From Novosphingobium sp. B1 (GTDB lineage Bacteria; Pseudomonadota; Alphaproteobacteria; Sphingomonadales; Sphingomonadaceae), in NCBI RefSeq assembly GCF_900176395.1, contig NZ_FWXL01000006.1, positions 62,001-126,000 on the forward strand: a stretch of 64,000 nt of DNA, written 5' to 3'. Positions 30,140 through 38,978 of the stretch are shown piece by piece (positions within the stretch are counted from its first letter, which is position 1; every line of letters begins with the position of its first letter). Made by a program: the position numbers and the translations under genes. Under the pieces are notes generated by a model that did no database searches, was not told where the DNA came from, and saw only the letters and a list, made by a program, of their open reading frames with translations.

Positions 30140-30655
30140 TCAGGGCAGTTTGCGGAGCGCCAGGGCCGCAGGCGCGGTTTCGATCTCCGAAAGATCGCGC
30201 CAGGTCAGGTCTTCGGCGGAAAGTGCGCGGCCATCGTGCGAGAAGATGCCGATCGGCGCGATCGGGTGACCATCGCGCGCGTCGCACAGCACAGGATTGG
30301 CCGGCACGCCCAGTTCCCACTTTTCACCCCATTGGCGTAGTGCGAGCATCGCGGGCAGCAGGTCCAGCCCCTTTGGCGTCAGGCGGTATTCGATGCGGCG
30401 GCGATCGTCGGCGCAGTGTTCGCGCTTGAGAATGCCGGCCTCGACCAGCCTTGACAGGCGATTGGAAAGGATGTTGCGGGCGATGCCGAGTGCTTCGAGG
30501 AAATCCTCGAAGTGACGGATGCCGTTGAACGCGGCGCGCAGGATCATGAATGACCAGCGTTCGCCCATGGCTTCAAGGGCAAGTGGCAGGCCGCACTGGG
30601 CGATGTCGCCCAAGGGTTCGCGGAGTTTGTCCATGTCGTCCTGCTCATAACCCAT
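30140..30655 (-). CDS. HxlR-family transcriptional regulator
   Basis: The 171-residue protein carries the HxlR winged helix: CGLPLALEAMGERWSFMILRAAFNGIRHFEDFLEALGIARNILSNRLSRLVEAGIL, read in parts, then a wing with DDRRRIEYRLTPKG. A single Cys21 near the start could be a redox sensor, as in HypR/YodB, though most proteobacterial members lack proof of that. It is divergent from the CC_3452-type gene, and the space between holds two palindromes that are likely operators. Confidence 0.9.
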   Translation of the reverse strand: MGYEQDDMDKLREPLGDIAQCGLPLALEAMGERWSFMILRAAFNGIRHFEDFLEALGIARNILSNRLSRLVEAGILKREHCADDRRRIEYRLTPKGLDLLPAMLALRQWGEKWELGVPANPVLCDARDGHPIAPIGIFSHDGRALSAEDLTWRDLSEIETAPAALALRKLP

Positions 30656-30679
30656 CTGGCGCGCCTATTTAAGTTTCTA

Positions 30680-30708
30680 GTTGCAACCTAAAACCTATCC
30701 TGATAGGT
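30680..30708. promoter_or_regulatory. Two adjacent palindromes in the HxlR divergent promoter
   Basis: GTTGCAAC (30680-30687) is a perfect 8-bp palindrome. ACCTATC-CT-GATAGGT (30693-30708) has perfect 7-bp arms. Both sit between the HxlR regulator and the divergent CC_3452-type gene, where a dimeric winged-helix regulator would bind to control itself and its neighbour. Confidence 0.5.
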
Positions 30709-30802
30709 AGCGATTCGCAACGGAAATAGCATCCTCTCCAGAACCCCGCAATTTCCGAAGCTGCCAATGGTTGTCCAGACCAAGGTTTCAAGGGGAAGAC
30801 CA

Positions 30803-31159
30803 ATGTTGTTTGCCAAGTCCGATGGCGCGATGCGCCAGCTCCTCCCGGCCGTCCTGGCACTTGCCGGAACCGCCGCCAGCTTCGCCATGACCGCCGCACC
30901 CGCTCGCGCTGCAGCCAACGGCCCGTTCTATTCCGCCACGCTCAGCCGTCCGATGGATGGCACGCAGAAGGTGATCCAGAAGGGCGTCCTGTGGAAGTGC
31001 GAAGGCGCCGAATGCACCGCGCCGCGCGATACCTCGCGTCCCGCCATCGTTTGCGCCCGCCTTGCCCAGAAGGTCGGTCCGGTATCCCGCTTCGCCACGC
31101 CGCAAGGCGAACTGGCGGCAGAGGATCTGGCGCGCTGCAACGAGGCGGCTGCCGGCTAA
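30803..31159 (+). CDS. CC_3452-family small secreted protein
   Basis: The 118-residue protein has a signal peptide rich in Ala (LLPAVLALAGTAASFAMTAAPARA) and a mature part with CEGAECTAPRDTSRPAIVCARLAQKVG, read in parts: three cysteines and the pattern of the CC_3452 family, uncharacterised and common in Caulobacter and sphingomonads. The ATG at 30803 has AGGGGA 6 nt upstream; the ATG at 30767 lacks one. It is divergent from the HxlR regulator, so it is a likely target. A strong terminator follows. Confidence 0.78.
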   Translation: MLFAKSDGAMRQLLPAVLALAGTAASFAMTAAPARAAANGPFYSATLSRPMDGTQKVIQKGVLWKCEGAECTAPRDTSRPAIVCARLAQKVGPVSRFATPQGELAAEDLARCNEAAAG

Positions 31160-31235
31160 GTCCTACACAGTTCTCCAGCGCGCTCCCGGAAGATACCCTG
31201 CCGGGCGTGCAATCCCTGACCGTAAAGGTCCATCG

Positions 31236-31271
31236 GGCCGCGAACGCGAAAGCTGTTCGCGGCCTCTTTTT
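31236..31271 (+). terminator. Strong Rho-independent terminator after the CC_3452-type gene
   Basis: GGCCGCGAAC (31236-31245) pairs perfectly with GTTCGCGGCC (31255-31264) around a 9-nt loop and is followed by TCTTTTT. It ends only 17 nt before the next start codon. Confidence 0.85.
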
Positions 31272-31287
31272 ACGCTATGCCCGCCCT

Positions 31288-31995
31288 ATGCGGACCTATG
31301 GCCAACCTGCCCTCGACCTTGCCAGACCTGTGCTTCACCTCGCGGCACCTCTTCTGCTGCTGATGCAGCCTGGACCAGCCTTCGCGCAGGCAGCCACATT
31401 GCCGGCGCAGACAAGCGAAGACCTGCGCTGTGCAGCCGCCTTCGCCATCGTCGCGCTCGAACAATCGGATGGGCAGGGGCCGTCCGGCTGGCCACCGCTT
31501 GCGCAGCGCGGAAAGCGCTTCTTTGCCGATGCGGGCGAGCGGGCGATGAAGGAGGGCGGCAGGAGCCGCGAACAGGTGCGCGACATCATCGCCACCGAAG
31601 TGCGAGCGCTGCAGGCGGCTCCCGACCCGGACGGCGCACTGGCGGCGCTGGCCAAGCCGTGTACCGCCCGGCTGGACGCCACCGTGTCGCCGCTGGTCAC
31701 GCCCGACCTCAAGCAATGCGCTGCGATCCTCGAACTGGCTTACGAAGAAGTCCACGCGCGCGAGGGGATGAGCGGCCCGGCCCGCGATCTGAAGACGCTG
31801 GCCTCGGTGCTGGCATCACGTGAGCGCGAGGCGCTGATCGCGATGGGCAAGAGCGGCGACGAGGCCGACCGTGTGCTTTCCGATGCGCGCGAGGCGATCC
31901 GCGCCGAAGCCGCAGACGAGCAGGGCGGGGTCGACAAGTACGAGATTGCCCACTGCTATGAACTGGCCAAACCGCAGGAAAAATCGCACTATTGA
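31288..31995 (+). CDS. Secreted protein of unknown function, 235 residues
   Basis: No recognised domain. An N-terminal signal peptide (LHLAAPLLLLMQPGPAFAQA) is followed by a helical, charged mature part with cysteines in DLRCAAAF, KPCTARL, KQCAAIL and AHCYELA, possibly two disulfides. The ATG at 31288 has no Shine-Dalgarno and begins 17 nt after the strong terminator, so the message may be leaderless with its promoter inside the terminator region, or depend on read-through. The next in-frame ATG (31363) would remove most of the signal peptide. Confidence 0.72.
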   Translation: MRTYGQPALDLARPVLHLAAPLLLLMQPGPAFAQAATLPAQTSEDLRCAAAFAIVALEQSDGQGPSGWPPLAQRGKRFFADAGERAMKEGGRSREQVRDIIATEVRALQAAPDPDGALAALAKPCTARLDATVSPLVTPDLKQCAAILELAYEEVHAREGMSGPARDLKTLASVLASREREALIAMGKSGDEADRVLSDAREAIRAEAADEQGGVDKYEIAHCYELAKPQEKSHY

Positions 31996-32040
31996 GCGCG
32001 CGCTCCGGGCTTCCCATATTGGCGGCAAAGGAGATCCCCC

Positions 32041-32439
32041 ATGACCGACAAGATGAACCTGACCGACGCCGAGTGGCGTGAGCGTCTTTCGCCCGAACAG
32101 TACCAGATCCTGCGCCAAGGCGGCACCGAACGCGCCTTCACCGGTGCATACGAGAAGAACAAGGCAAGCGGCGAATACCATTGTGCCGGCTGCGGTGCGC
32201 CGCTGTTTTCGTCGGACACCAAGTACGACAGCGGATCGGGCTGGCCAAGCTTCTATGCTCCGGTCGAGGGCGAGGCGGTCGAGGAGATTGTCGACCGGTC
32301 GCACGGCATGGTTCGTACCGAAGTGCGCTGCGCACGCTGCGACGGGCACCTTGGCCATGTCTTCCCTGATGGCCCGAACCCCACCGGGCTGCGCTATTGC
32401 ATGAACAGTGCCTCGCTCGACTTCACGCCGAAGGACTGA
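32041..32439 (+). CDS. msrB: Peptide-methionine (R)-S-oxide reductase
   Basis: Repairs methionine-R-sulfoxide in proteins using thioredoxin. The 132-residue protein has two zinc CxxC pairs (CAGC and CARC), GSGWPSFY for substrate binding, [11 protein letters not shown] and the catalytic Cys in RYCMNSASL. No signal peptide, so cytosolic. GGAGA lies upstream of the ATG. It stands between a secreted protein gene and PBP1A, both in the same direction. Confidence 0.96.
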   Translation: MTDKMNLTDAEWRERLSPEQYQILRQGGTERAFTGAYEKNKASGEYHCAGCGAPLFSSDTKYDSGSGWPSFYAPVEGEAVEEIVDRSHGMVRTEVRCARCDGHLGHVFPDGPNPTGLRYCMNSASLDFTPKD

Positions 32440-32487
32440 ACAGGACTGCCCCTTGGCGAACTCCGTTGGCGGCTCGCCGATTAGCGG

Positions 32488-32543
32488 TTAACCCTGCGTT
32501 ACGAATGTCCTATGCATGGGGCCGCTGATTTGCGCAGCGGCCC
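32488..32543 (+). promoter_or_regulatory. CtrA-like half-sites and leader hairpin before PBP1A
   Basis: TTAA-N7-TTAC at 32488-32502 differs by one base from the CtrA consensus TTAA-N7-TTAA. Seventeen nt on, GGGCCGCTG (32519-32527) and CAGCGGCCC (32535-32543) form a 9-bp hairpin without a T-run, about 50 nt before the PBP1A start. Cell-cycle control of PBP1A is only a suggestion. Confidence 0.3.
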
Positions 32544-32594
32544 TGTTGCGAGTTGCCGGAGCAGGGCTGGAATGAGGGAAGCGGTACAAGACTG

Positions 32595-34733
32595 ATGGCC
32601 AGACGGGATTTCCCCCGCCGCCCCGAAGGCGGCCGGTCGGAGCCGCAACCTTCACGTGGTTCAGGATTTGGACGCTGGATACGGCGCCTTGCGATCTGGG
32701 GCGTCGGCTTTGCGCTGCTCGGCGCGATTGCGCTGGCGGTTGCGGTGGCCGTGACCACGCGATCGCTGCCGGGCTACCAGGAGCTCAAATCCAGCCAGAC
32801 CGGGCAGATGATCGTGGTCCGCGCCGCCGATGGCTCGGAAATCGTCACCCTCGGACCAAGCTATGGCAAGTGGATCCCCTACGAGCGCATTCCGCAGCCG
32901 ATGAAGGATGCAATGGTCTCGGTCGAGGATCGGAGGTTCCGCAGCCACTGGGGCGTCGATCCCATCGGCATCGTGCGCTCGCTGATGGTCCGCGTTGAAG
33001 CCGGGAGCTGGAAGCAGGGCGGATCGACGATCACGCAGCAGCTGGCGCGCAACATCTTCCTGAACAACACCAAGACTTTCGCCCGCAAGGCGCGCGAATG
33101 GGTGCTGGCTCTGGCGCTGGAGCAGAAGTTCTCCAAGGACCAGATCCTCGAGCTCTATCTGAACAAGGTCTACTTCGGCGGCGGGGCCTATGGCATCGAT
33201 AGCGCTGCGCGCAAGTTCTTCGGCCATTCGGGCGAAGAGATCGACCTGCCCGAAGCAGCGATCATCGCCGGACTGGTCAAGGCGCCTTCGCGCTATTCGC
33301 CGACCGCCGATGCCGACGCTGCGGTCAATCGCGCTGCCGTCGTGGTGCAGACCATGCAGTCGAACGGCGTGCTGACCGCGCAGGAAGCGCAGGCCATCGA
33401 CTTCAAGACCGTGAAGATGGTCGAGGATCGCGAGAGCCAGAATTCGGCGCGGTATTTCACCGACTGGGCGCTTCCCCAGCTGGACCTGATCCTGCCCGAG
33501 AACGACAAGCCGATCGAGGTCTGGACGACGCTCGACCCCGTGGCGCAGAAGGCCGCCACGAGCGCGATTGCCGGGTTCGCGCCGAAGGGCGCCCAAGGTG
33601 CGCTGGTATCGCTTGACCGCGATGGTGCGGTGCTGGCGATGGTGGGTGGTACCGATTACGTCACCTCGAACTACAACCGCGCGGTCAATGCCGTGCGCCA
33701 GCCGGGTTCGGCATGGAAACTGTTCGTCTATCTCTCCGCGCTCGAGGCGGGCTACACCCCTGACGACCGCGTGGTCGACGAGCCGGTAACGATCGACGGC
33801 TGGACGCCGCGCAACGATGGCAACCGCTATGCCGGCGAGATCGACCTGCGCACCGCCTTTGCCTATTCCAAGAACACCGTCGCGGCACAGCTTGGCAATG
33901 AGGTGGGCTTTGGCACGGTGGCCAACATGGCGCGCCGCTTCGGCATCACCACGCCGATCAACACGCTGCCTTCGATGGTGCTTGGGTCTTCGGAAACGCG
34001 CGTGATCGACATGGTTCGCGCTTTCGCGTCGGTGCAGACCAAGGGCATGTCGGTCACGCCCTATGGCATTCGCAAGGTTACGACGACCGACGGCGAGGTG
34101 CTCTACCGTCATCGCGAGGAAGCCGCGCAGCAGCTTGTGCCACCCTACGTCGCCGCCGCCATGACCGACCTCATGCAGACGGCGGTCAACATCGGTACGG
34201 GCCGCGCTGCGCAGATCGGTCGGCCTGTCGCGGGCAAGACCGGCACGACATCATCGAACAAGGACGGCTGGTTCCTGGGCTTTTCGAGCGGCATCACCAC
34301 CGGCGTGTGGATGGGCCGCGACGATGCCAAGGCCGTACCCGGGCTGCAGGGCGGCGCTGCGCCGGCCCGCGCCTTTGCCGCTTACATGAAGGTTGCCACG
34401 CGCAAGCGCCCGGTCGAGCAGTTCGACACGGAACTGAAGTTGCCGCAATGGCAGCTCGAGCCCGACGACGAGGCGATGCAGGGCAATCCGGACGACTACT
34501 TCTATGTCGACGAGCAGGGCAACCTGGTGGATCCCTCGCGACGCTCGCGGCAGCCAGAGGAACCGGCGTTCGATCCTGACGCGCCACCCGAAGGCGTCCC
34601 ACCGGACGTGCCGCAGGCTGCGAACGACGATTTCCTCAATCGCGCGACAGGACGGCGCGACAATGATGCAGGTTATGGTCCGCCGCCTCGCCCGCGGCCG
34701 ACCAACCCGCCAAGACCGGTGCCGAACTATTGA
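32595..34733 (+). CDS. Penicillin-binding protein 1A (bifunctional class A PBP)
   Basis: Polymerises glycan strands and crosslinks peptides in the periplasm. The 712-residue protein has a basic cytosolic tail, one membrane helix (about 30-58), a GT51 glycosyltransferase domain with EDRRFRSHWGVD and GGSTITQQLARN, and a transpeptidase domain with the SxxK serine in PGSAWKLF (about 372), YSKNT as SxN (about 424) and AGKTGTTSSNKDGWF as KTG (about 546). The C-terminus is a Pro/Arg-rich disordered tail. Start ATG at 32595; the longer frame upstream is not needed. Confidence 0.95.
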   Translation: MARRDFPRRPEGGRSEPQPSRGSGFGRWIRRLAIWGVGFALLGAIALAVAVAVTTRSLPGYQELKSSQTGQMIVVRAADGSEIVTLGPSYGKWIPYERIPQPMKDAMVSVEDRRFRSHWGVDPIGIVRSLMVRVEAGSWKQGGSTITQQLARNIFLNNTKTFARKAREWVLALALEQKFSKDQILELYLNKVYFGGGAYGIDSAARKFFGHSGEEIDLPEAAIIAGLVKAPSRYSPTADADAAVNRAAVVVQTMQSNGVLTAQEAQAIDFKTVKMVEDRESQNSARYFTDWALPQLDLILPENDKPIEVWTTLDPVAQKAATSAIAGFAPKGAQGALVSLDRDGAVLAMVGGTDYVTSNYNRAVNAVRQPGSAWKLFVYLSALEAGYTPDDRVVDEPVTIDGWTPRNDGNRYAGEIDLRTAFAYSKNTVAAQLGNEVGFGTVANMARRFGITTPINTLPSMVLGSSETRVIDMVRAFASVQTKGMSVTPYGIRKVTTTDGEVLYRHREEAAQQLVPPYVAAAMTDLMQTAVNIGTGRAAQIGRPVAGKTGTTSSNKDGWFLGFSSGITTGVWMGRDDAKAVPGLQGGAAPARAFAAYMKVATRKRPVEQFDTELKLPQWQLEPDDEAMQGNPDDYFYVDEQGNLVDPSRRSRQPEEPAFDPDAPPEGVPPDVPQAANDDFLNRATGRRDNDAGYGPPPRPRPTNPPRPVPNY

Positions 34734-34791
34734 TGGCTGCGGGCAAGGGCGCCGCCCTGTCAAAAGCGGGCGCGTGAATCTGCCAAGGGCC

Positions 34792-34816
34792 TGAACCTTT
34801 TGGGCATTTGATCGTT
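34792..34816 (+). promoter_or_regulatory. Possible sigma-EcfG (general stress) promoter
   Basis: TGAAC (34792-34796), 16 nt, CGTT (34813-34816) differs by one base from the alphaproteobacterial EcfG consensus GGAAC-N16/17-CGTT. It lies about 46 nt before the small membrane protein gene, a sensible distance for its promoter. Confidence 0.4.
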
Positions 34817-34862
34817 GGCCCTGATGACGAAGGCCGTGCGCCTTCCCGTTAGGAGACGATCA

Positions 34863-35102
34863 ATGAGCCTGCTGCAATGGGCCGTCGCAGGAGCGGCCGG
34901 GTACGCGATCTACCGCGCTGTCCAGAAGAAGAACGAAACCGGCCCCGTGGCCTTTGCCGATGGCGAGGACGCCGGCGGGAACTTTGCCAAGGTGCGTTCG
35001 GCCGGGACCGAGGGCATGCGTTCCGACCCCAAGGGCTGGGACAATGTCGACCAGGCTTCGGACGAGAGCTTCCCGGCCAGCGATCCGCCGGCAACGTACT
35101 GA
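34863..35102 (+). CDS. Small single-pass membrane protein with SFPASDPPA tail
   Basis: The 79-residue protein has one N-terminal membrane helix (LLQWAVAGAAGYAIYRAV), then a hydrophilic tail ending NVDQASDESFPASDPPATY. The DESFPASDPPA motif recurs at the ends of small alphaproteobacterial proteins of unknown function. AGGAG lies 7 nt before the ATG at 34863, which decides the start over the upstream ATG at 34815. A possible EcfG promoter upstream suggests stress expression; a terminator follows. Confidence 0.78.
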   Translation: MSLLQWAVAGAAGYAIYRAVQKKNETGPVAFADGEDAGGNFAKVRSAGTEGMRSDPKGWDNVDQASDESFPASDPPATY

Positions 35103-35121
35103 GCTATCCCGCCTGAACAGG

Positions 35122-35160
35122 AAAAGGGCCGCTCCATCGCTGGGGCGGCCCTTTTTGTTT
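35122..35160. terminator. Bidirectional terminator between convergent genes
   Basis: An 11-bp stem (AAAAGGGCCGC at 35122-35132, GCGGCCCTTTT at 35145-35155) with 12-nt loop is followed rightward by TGTTT and read leftward ends in TTTTCCTG. It serves the small membrane protein gene and the convergent Do protease gene. Confidence 0.88.
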
Positions 35161-35174
35161 GGTTGGTTGCCGGG

Positions 35175-36719
35175 TCAGCGAACGCGGACGGGCACGTACT
35201 GGGCAGGCTGGCCACGACGCTGGATGCGCAGAAGTACTGCCTCACGCTTTTCGGTCTTGGCCTGACGCACGATGCGTTCGAGATCGGCAATCGAGGTCAC
35301 GTTGACGTAGTTGGCCGAGAGCACGATGTCGCCGCGCTGCAAGCCCTTGGCGCCCGCATCGGACGAGCCATCGACTGCGGTGATGACCACACCCTTGGCA
35401 TCTTCACCCGCGCCGAGCTGGCGCGCGATCTGCGGGGTCAGCGGGATCGCGGCGATACCGAGCGAGCCTTGCAGCACGTTGCCGGTCTGGGGCTGTTGCT
35501 GCTGCTGGCTGTTGCCGCCGAACGGGTTGTCGTCACTCGCTTCGGGGTCGAAGCTCTGTTGGGCGAGTTCTTCCTCGCTCGGGCGCTTGCCGACGACGGT
35601 CTGCACGGTCAGGCGCTGGCCGTTGCGCAGGACTTCGACGGGAATGCGCTTGCCCGGTGAGGTGTTGGCCACGAGGAACGACAGCGTCTGGTCGGGCGTG
35701 ACATCCTTGCCATCGACCTTGACCACGACGTCGCCCGCCTGGAGCCCGGCCTTGGCCGCGGCCTGACCCGGTTCCACGGCCTGAAGGAATTCGCCGCGAT
35801 TCTTGGGCAGGCCAAGCGAGGCGGCAAGGTCTTCCGACAAGGGCTGGATGCGCACGCCAAGGTAGCCACGTTCGATCGCCTGGCCGGCGCGAAGCTTTTC
35901 GACGATTGGCGAGGCGATCTCTGCGGGAATTGCAAAGCCGATGCCGACACTGCCGCCGGTGGGTGAGAAGATGGCGTTGTTGATGCCGATGACGTTGCCG
36001 GCCATGTCGAACATCGGGCCGCCCGAGTTGCCGCGGTTGATCGACGCGTCGGTCTGCAGGTAGCGGTCGTAGGCAGAGCCCGAACCGGTGTTGCGATAGA
36101 CCGCCGAGATGATGCCCTGCGTGACGGTGCCGCCAAGGCCGAAGGGATTGCCGATGGCGATGACCCAGTCACCCACGCGTGCCTTGCGCGAATCGCCGAA
36201 CTTCACGAACGGGAAAGCGGTGGGTCGGCTGATCTTCAGAACGGCAAGGTCCGATGCGGCGTCCTTGCCGATCAGCTTGGCCGGGTATTCGGTGCCATCG
36301 GGCGTGGTGACGGTGATCGATTCGACCTCGCCCTGACCGTCGGCGGTGATGACGTGATTGTTGGTCACCACATACCCATCGGCCGAGATGATGAAGCCCG
36401 AGCCCAGCGACTGCGCTTCGCGCGTCTGCGGGGTGCCACCGCCCTGGCCGCCGCCGAACAGGTCACCGAACGGGGTGCCCGCGAAGGGGTTGTTTTGCTG
36501 AACCTTGACGCGCTGGCGGGTGGAGATGTTCACCACCGCCGGCTGCAGCTGCTGCGTAAGGTCGGCGAAGCTGGAGGGCGCACCGGCGCGCGGCACTACG
36601 GTCCGCATCTCGGACTGGTCATTCTGGGCGACCTGAGCCCCTGCCGGGAAGCCTGTCACCAGGGTCAGTGCGCTGCCTGCAAGCAGCAGCGCCGAAGTCA
36701 CACCATAAGCGTATCGCAC
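35175..36719 (-). CDS. Do-family periplasmic serine protease (DegP/DegQ-like)
   Basis: The 514-residue HtrA protease degrades or refolds damaged envelope proteins. A signal peptide is followed by the trypsin-like domain with His in TNNHVITA, Asp in SDLAVLKI and Ser in RGNSGGPMF, then two PDZ domains (VRIQPLSEDL onward, and the last about 90 residues). A Gln/Gly-rich linker (NSQQQQQPQTGN) separates the PDZ domains. It lies 140 nt downstream of hflC on the same strand, so hflK-hflC-Do forms a membrane quality-control cluster. Confidence 0.94.
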   Translation of the reverse strand: MRYAYGVTSALLLAGSALTLVTGFPAGAQVAQNDQSEMRTVVPRAGAPSSFADLTQQLQPAVVNISTRQRVKVQQNNPFAGTPFGDLFGGGQGGGTPQTREAQSLGSGFIISADGYVVTNNHVITADGQGEVESITVTTPDGTEYPAKLIGKDAASDLAVLKISRPTAFPFVKFGDSRKARVGDWVIAIGNPFGLGGTVTQGIISAVYRNTGSGSAYDRYLQTDASINRGNSGGPMFDMAGNVIGINNAIFSPTGGSVGIGFAIPAEIASPIVEKLRAGQAIERGYLGVRIQPLSEDLAASLGLPKNRGEFLQAVEPGQAAAKAGLQAGDVVVKVDGKDVTPDQTLSFLVANTSPGKRIPVEVLRNGQRLTVQTVVGKRPSEEELAQQSFDPEASDDNPFGGNSQQQQQPQTGNVLQGSLGIAAIPLTPQIARQLGAGEDAKGVVITAVDGSSDAGAKGLQRGDIVLSANYVNVTSIADLERIVRQAKTEKREAVLLRIQRRGQPAQYVPVRVR

Positions 36720-36858
36720 GTGGCCTGGTCCTCTTTGTCTATCATGCGCCGGGGGCGGCGCGGCTGACGTCTAGCGTTGTCGATTCACGCGCCTTGCGAT
36801 GAACGGACTTTGAATGACGATGTTCCGCATCATTCAGGAAACGCGTGTTGATTGCGAC

Positions 36859-37710
36859 CTATTTGCCCTTGAACTGCTTGAGATACTCGTTGTCGGGCGA
36901 CAGCACGATCGATGTGCTCGACTCCTGCTGACCGAACACGGCATCGTAGCTGCGCATGGCGCGGTAGAAGTCGTAGAAGCCGGCGTCCTTGTTGAAGGCT
37001 TCGGCATAGGTCCTCGCGGCATCGGCCTCGGCTGTGGCGCGAATGATCTGCGCCTGCTTCTGGCCCTGCGCGCGGATCGTGGCGGCTTCCTGCTGGCGCG
37101 CTGTGGCCATGCGGGTGAAAGCGGATTCGAGCGGGGTGCCTTCGGGAAGGTCGGCCCGCTTGATGCGCACGTCGATGACCTGCGCGCCGTATTCGCGCGC
37201 TTCACGGTCAAGCCCTTCGCGGATCTGCTCCATTGCCCGGCCACGATCTGCGGTCAGCAGCGAGCCAAAGGTGCGCTTGCCCAGCTCCTGGCGCAGCGCG
37301 GAGTTGAGGATCGGCTGGAGCTGCTCGGCAACGCGTTCGGTCGTCCCGGCGGTCTGCACCATGCGCACCGGATCGATGATACGGAAGCGGGCAAAGGCGT
37401 CGACCTCGAGACGGCGCTGATCGGCCGACAGCACCTGCTGGCGCTCCATGTCGAGATCGAGGATGCGCTTGTCGACCTCGATCACCTGCTCGACAAAGGG
37501 GATGCGCCAGACGAGGCCGGCACCGGTCTGCCCGAAATCGGCCTTGGGCTTGAAGCGGTTGACGACGCGTTCGGGCTGGCCAAGCCGGATGACGACGGCC
37601 TGGGTGGTTTCGTCGACCACTTTCACGCAGCTTGCCGCCGCGACGATCGCCACGCCGATCGCGATGATCGAGGCCTTGTGAACGGCCCACAGGTTCTGCA
37701 GCGCGCTCAC
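36859..37710 (-). CDS. hflC: FtsH modulator HflC
   Basis: SPFH/prohibitin-domain protein of 283 residues anchored by one N-terminal helix (ASIIAIGVAIVAAASCV), forming with HflK the periplasm-facing cage that regulates the FtsH protease. The PHB domain has DETTQAVVIRLGQP and VDVRIKRADLP features (read as VIDVRIKRADLPEGT), followed by the coiled region MATARQQEAATIRAQGQ and the FYRAMRSYDAV tail typical of HflC. The start overlaps the hflK stop by 4 nt (ATGA). Confidence 0.95.
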   Translation of the reverse strand: MSALQNLWAVHKASIIAIGVAIVAAASCVKVVDETTQAVVIRLGQPERVVNRFKPKADFGQTGAGLVWRIPFVEQVIEVDKRILDLDMERQQVLSADQRRLEVDAFARFRIIDPVRMVQTAGTTERVAEQLQPILNSALRQELGKRTFGSLLTADRGRAMEQIREGLDREAREYGAQVIDVRIKRADLPEGTPLESAFTRMATARQQEAATIRAQGQKQAQIIRATAEADAARTYAEAFNKDAGFYDFYRAMRSYDAVFGQQESSTSIVLSPDNEYLKQFKGK

Positions 37711-38867
37711 GGCTGGGTCTCCTCGGTGCTGCGTTGCGTCCGCTTCATTTCGGGCAGTGGCAGATACGCCTGGGTGTTGGGTGATTCGAGGATCACCTTG
37801 TCGGTCTTGCTCAGCACGCGTTCCATGGTTTCATAGTACATGCGGCGGCGGGTCACCTCGGGGGCGAGCTTGTACTGCTCGTAGACCTTGTCGAACGCGG
37901 CGGCTTCGCCCTGAGCTCCTGCAGTCAGCTGCTGGGCCTGGGCTTGGGCGCGGTTGATCGCGCTCTGTGCGTCCTGCTGGGCGGCGAGCACTTCCTTGAA
38001 GGCATCGACGACCTTGGCCGGCGGATCGGTCTTCTTGATGTCGACACCCTGGATCATCACGCCCGAGCGATAGGCATCGAGCACCTTCTGCATGCGTTCG
38101 CGCACGTTCAGTTCGATCTGCTGGCGACCGGCGCCCATCGCATCGTTGAGGTTCACCTCGGCAATGGACTGGCGCATCGCGGCTTCGGCGACTTCGCGTA
38201 CGGTCTGGTCTGGATCGGCAAGCTGGAACATGTAGAGCTTGAGGTCCTTGATGTTCCAACGGACCAGGTAGGTAAGGTCGACGAGGTTCTGGTCGGCGGT
38301 CAGCATCAGCTTCTCGCCATCGCCCTCGGGAATGGATTCGCGGCGGATCGAGGTCACGTCCTCGACCTTGACCGACTGGATCGGCCAGGGAAGCGTGAGC
38401 GCGGTGCCCGAATCAATCGTGCGCGAATAGGATCCGAACGTGGTGACCACGCCCTTTTCCTGCGGGGCGATCAGGTGGACCATCGATGTTCCAAGCCACA
38501 GCGCGACGACCAGTCCGATGCCGAGCGGTGCCCACGACTTGCCATCGGGGCGCTGCGGCAGGCGGGGAATGTTGGGTCCACGCGGGCCGCCCCCATTGCC
38601 GCCACCCTTGCGATTGCGGAAGATGTCCTCGATGTTCGGCGCGCGGCGCCCGGTGTCTTTGGAGCCGTCCTTGGACGCATCGCCCGACTGAGGAGGCAGC
38701 CAAGGGTTGCGCGGGCCATCGCTGCCGGCAGGCGGCGATGGCGGTGCCTCGCCAGAGGGGGGCGAAGCATCGTTGCCACCCCCAGAGCCCCACGGGCTTT
38801 TCTTGCCTGTCATGAAAAGGCCCCGTTCCCGGCCAAAACGCGCGATCAATCCGCCCAAGTCTGTCAT
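37707..38867 (-). CDS. hflK: FtsH modulator HflK
   Basis: Partner of HflC, 386 residues. It has a Gly/Pro/Ser-rich cytosolic N-terminus (KKSPWGSGGG..., RNPWLPPQSG), one membrane helix (WAPLGIGLVVALWLGTSMVHLI), then an SPFH domain (EKGVVTTFGSYSRT) and coiled-coil with AINRAQAQAQQLTAGAQGEA. The start is uncertain: ATG at 38867 (MTDLGGLIARFG) or ATG at 38813 (MTGKKSPWG); neither has a strong Shine-Dalgarno. It is divergent from the mrp/apbC gene across about 110 nt. Confidence 0.93.
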   Translation of the reverse strand: MTDLGGLIARFGRERGLFMTGKKSPWGSGGGNDASPPSGEAPPSPPAGSDGPRNPWLPPQSGDASKDGSKDTGRRAPNIEDIFRNRKGGGNGGGPRGPNIPRLPQRPDGKSWAPLGIGLVVALWLGTSMVHLIAPQEKGVVTTFGSYSRTIDSGTALTLPWPIQSVKVEDVTSIRRESIPEGDGEKLMLTADQNLVDLTYLVRWNIKDLKLYMFQLADPDQTVREVAEAAMRQSIAEVNLNDAMGAGRQQIELNVRERMQKVLDAYRSGVMIQGVDIKKTDPPAKVVDAFKEVLAAQQDAQSAINRAQAQAQQLTAGAQGEAAAFDKVYEQYKLAPEVTRRRMYYETMERVLSKTDKVILESPNTQAYLPLPEMKRTQRSTEETQP

Positions 38868-38978
38868 GTCTTCGTTATAGGAAGGCTTGCGGCGAAAAAC
38901 AGTGTCCATTCCCGAAAATTCATCTGCTAGGGGCAGGGAAACGGTGCCGGATGTCGGCCAACCTTTGCGGGAAACGAA

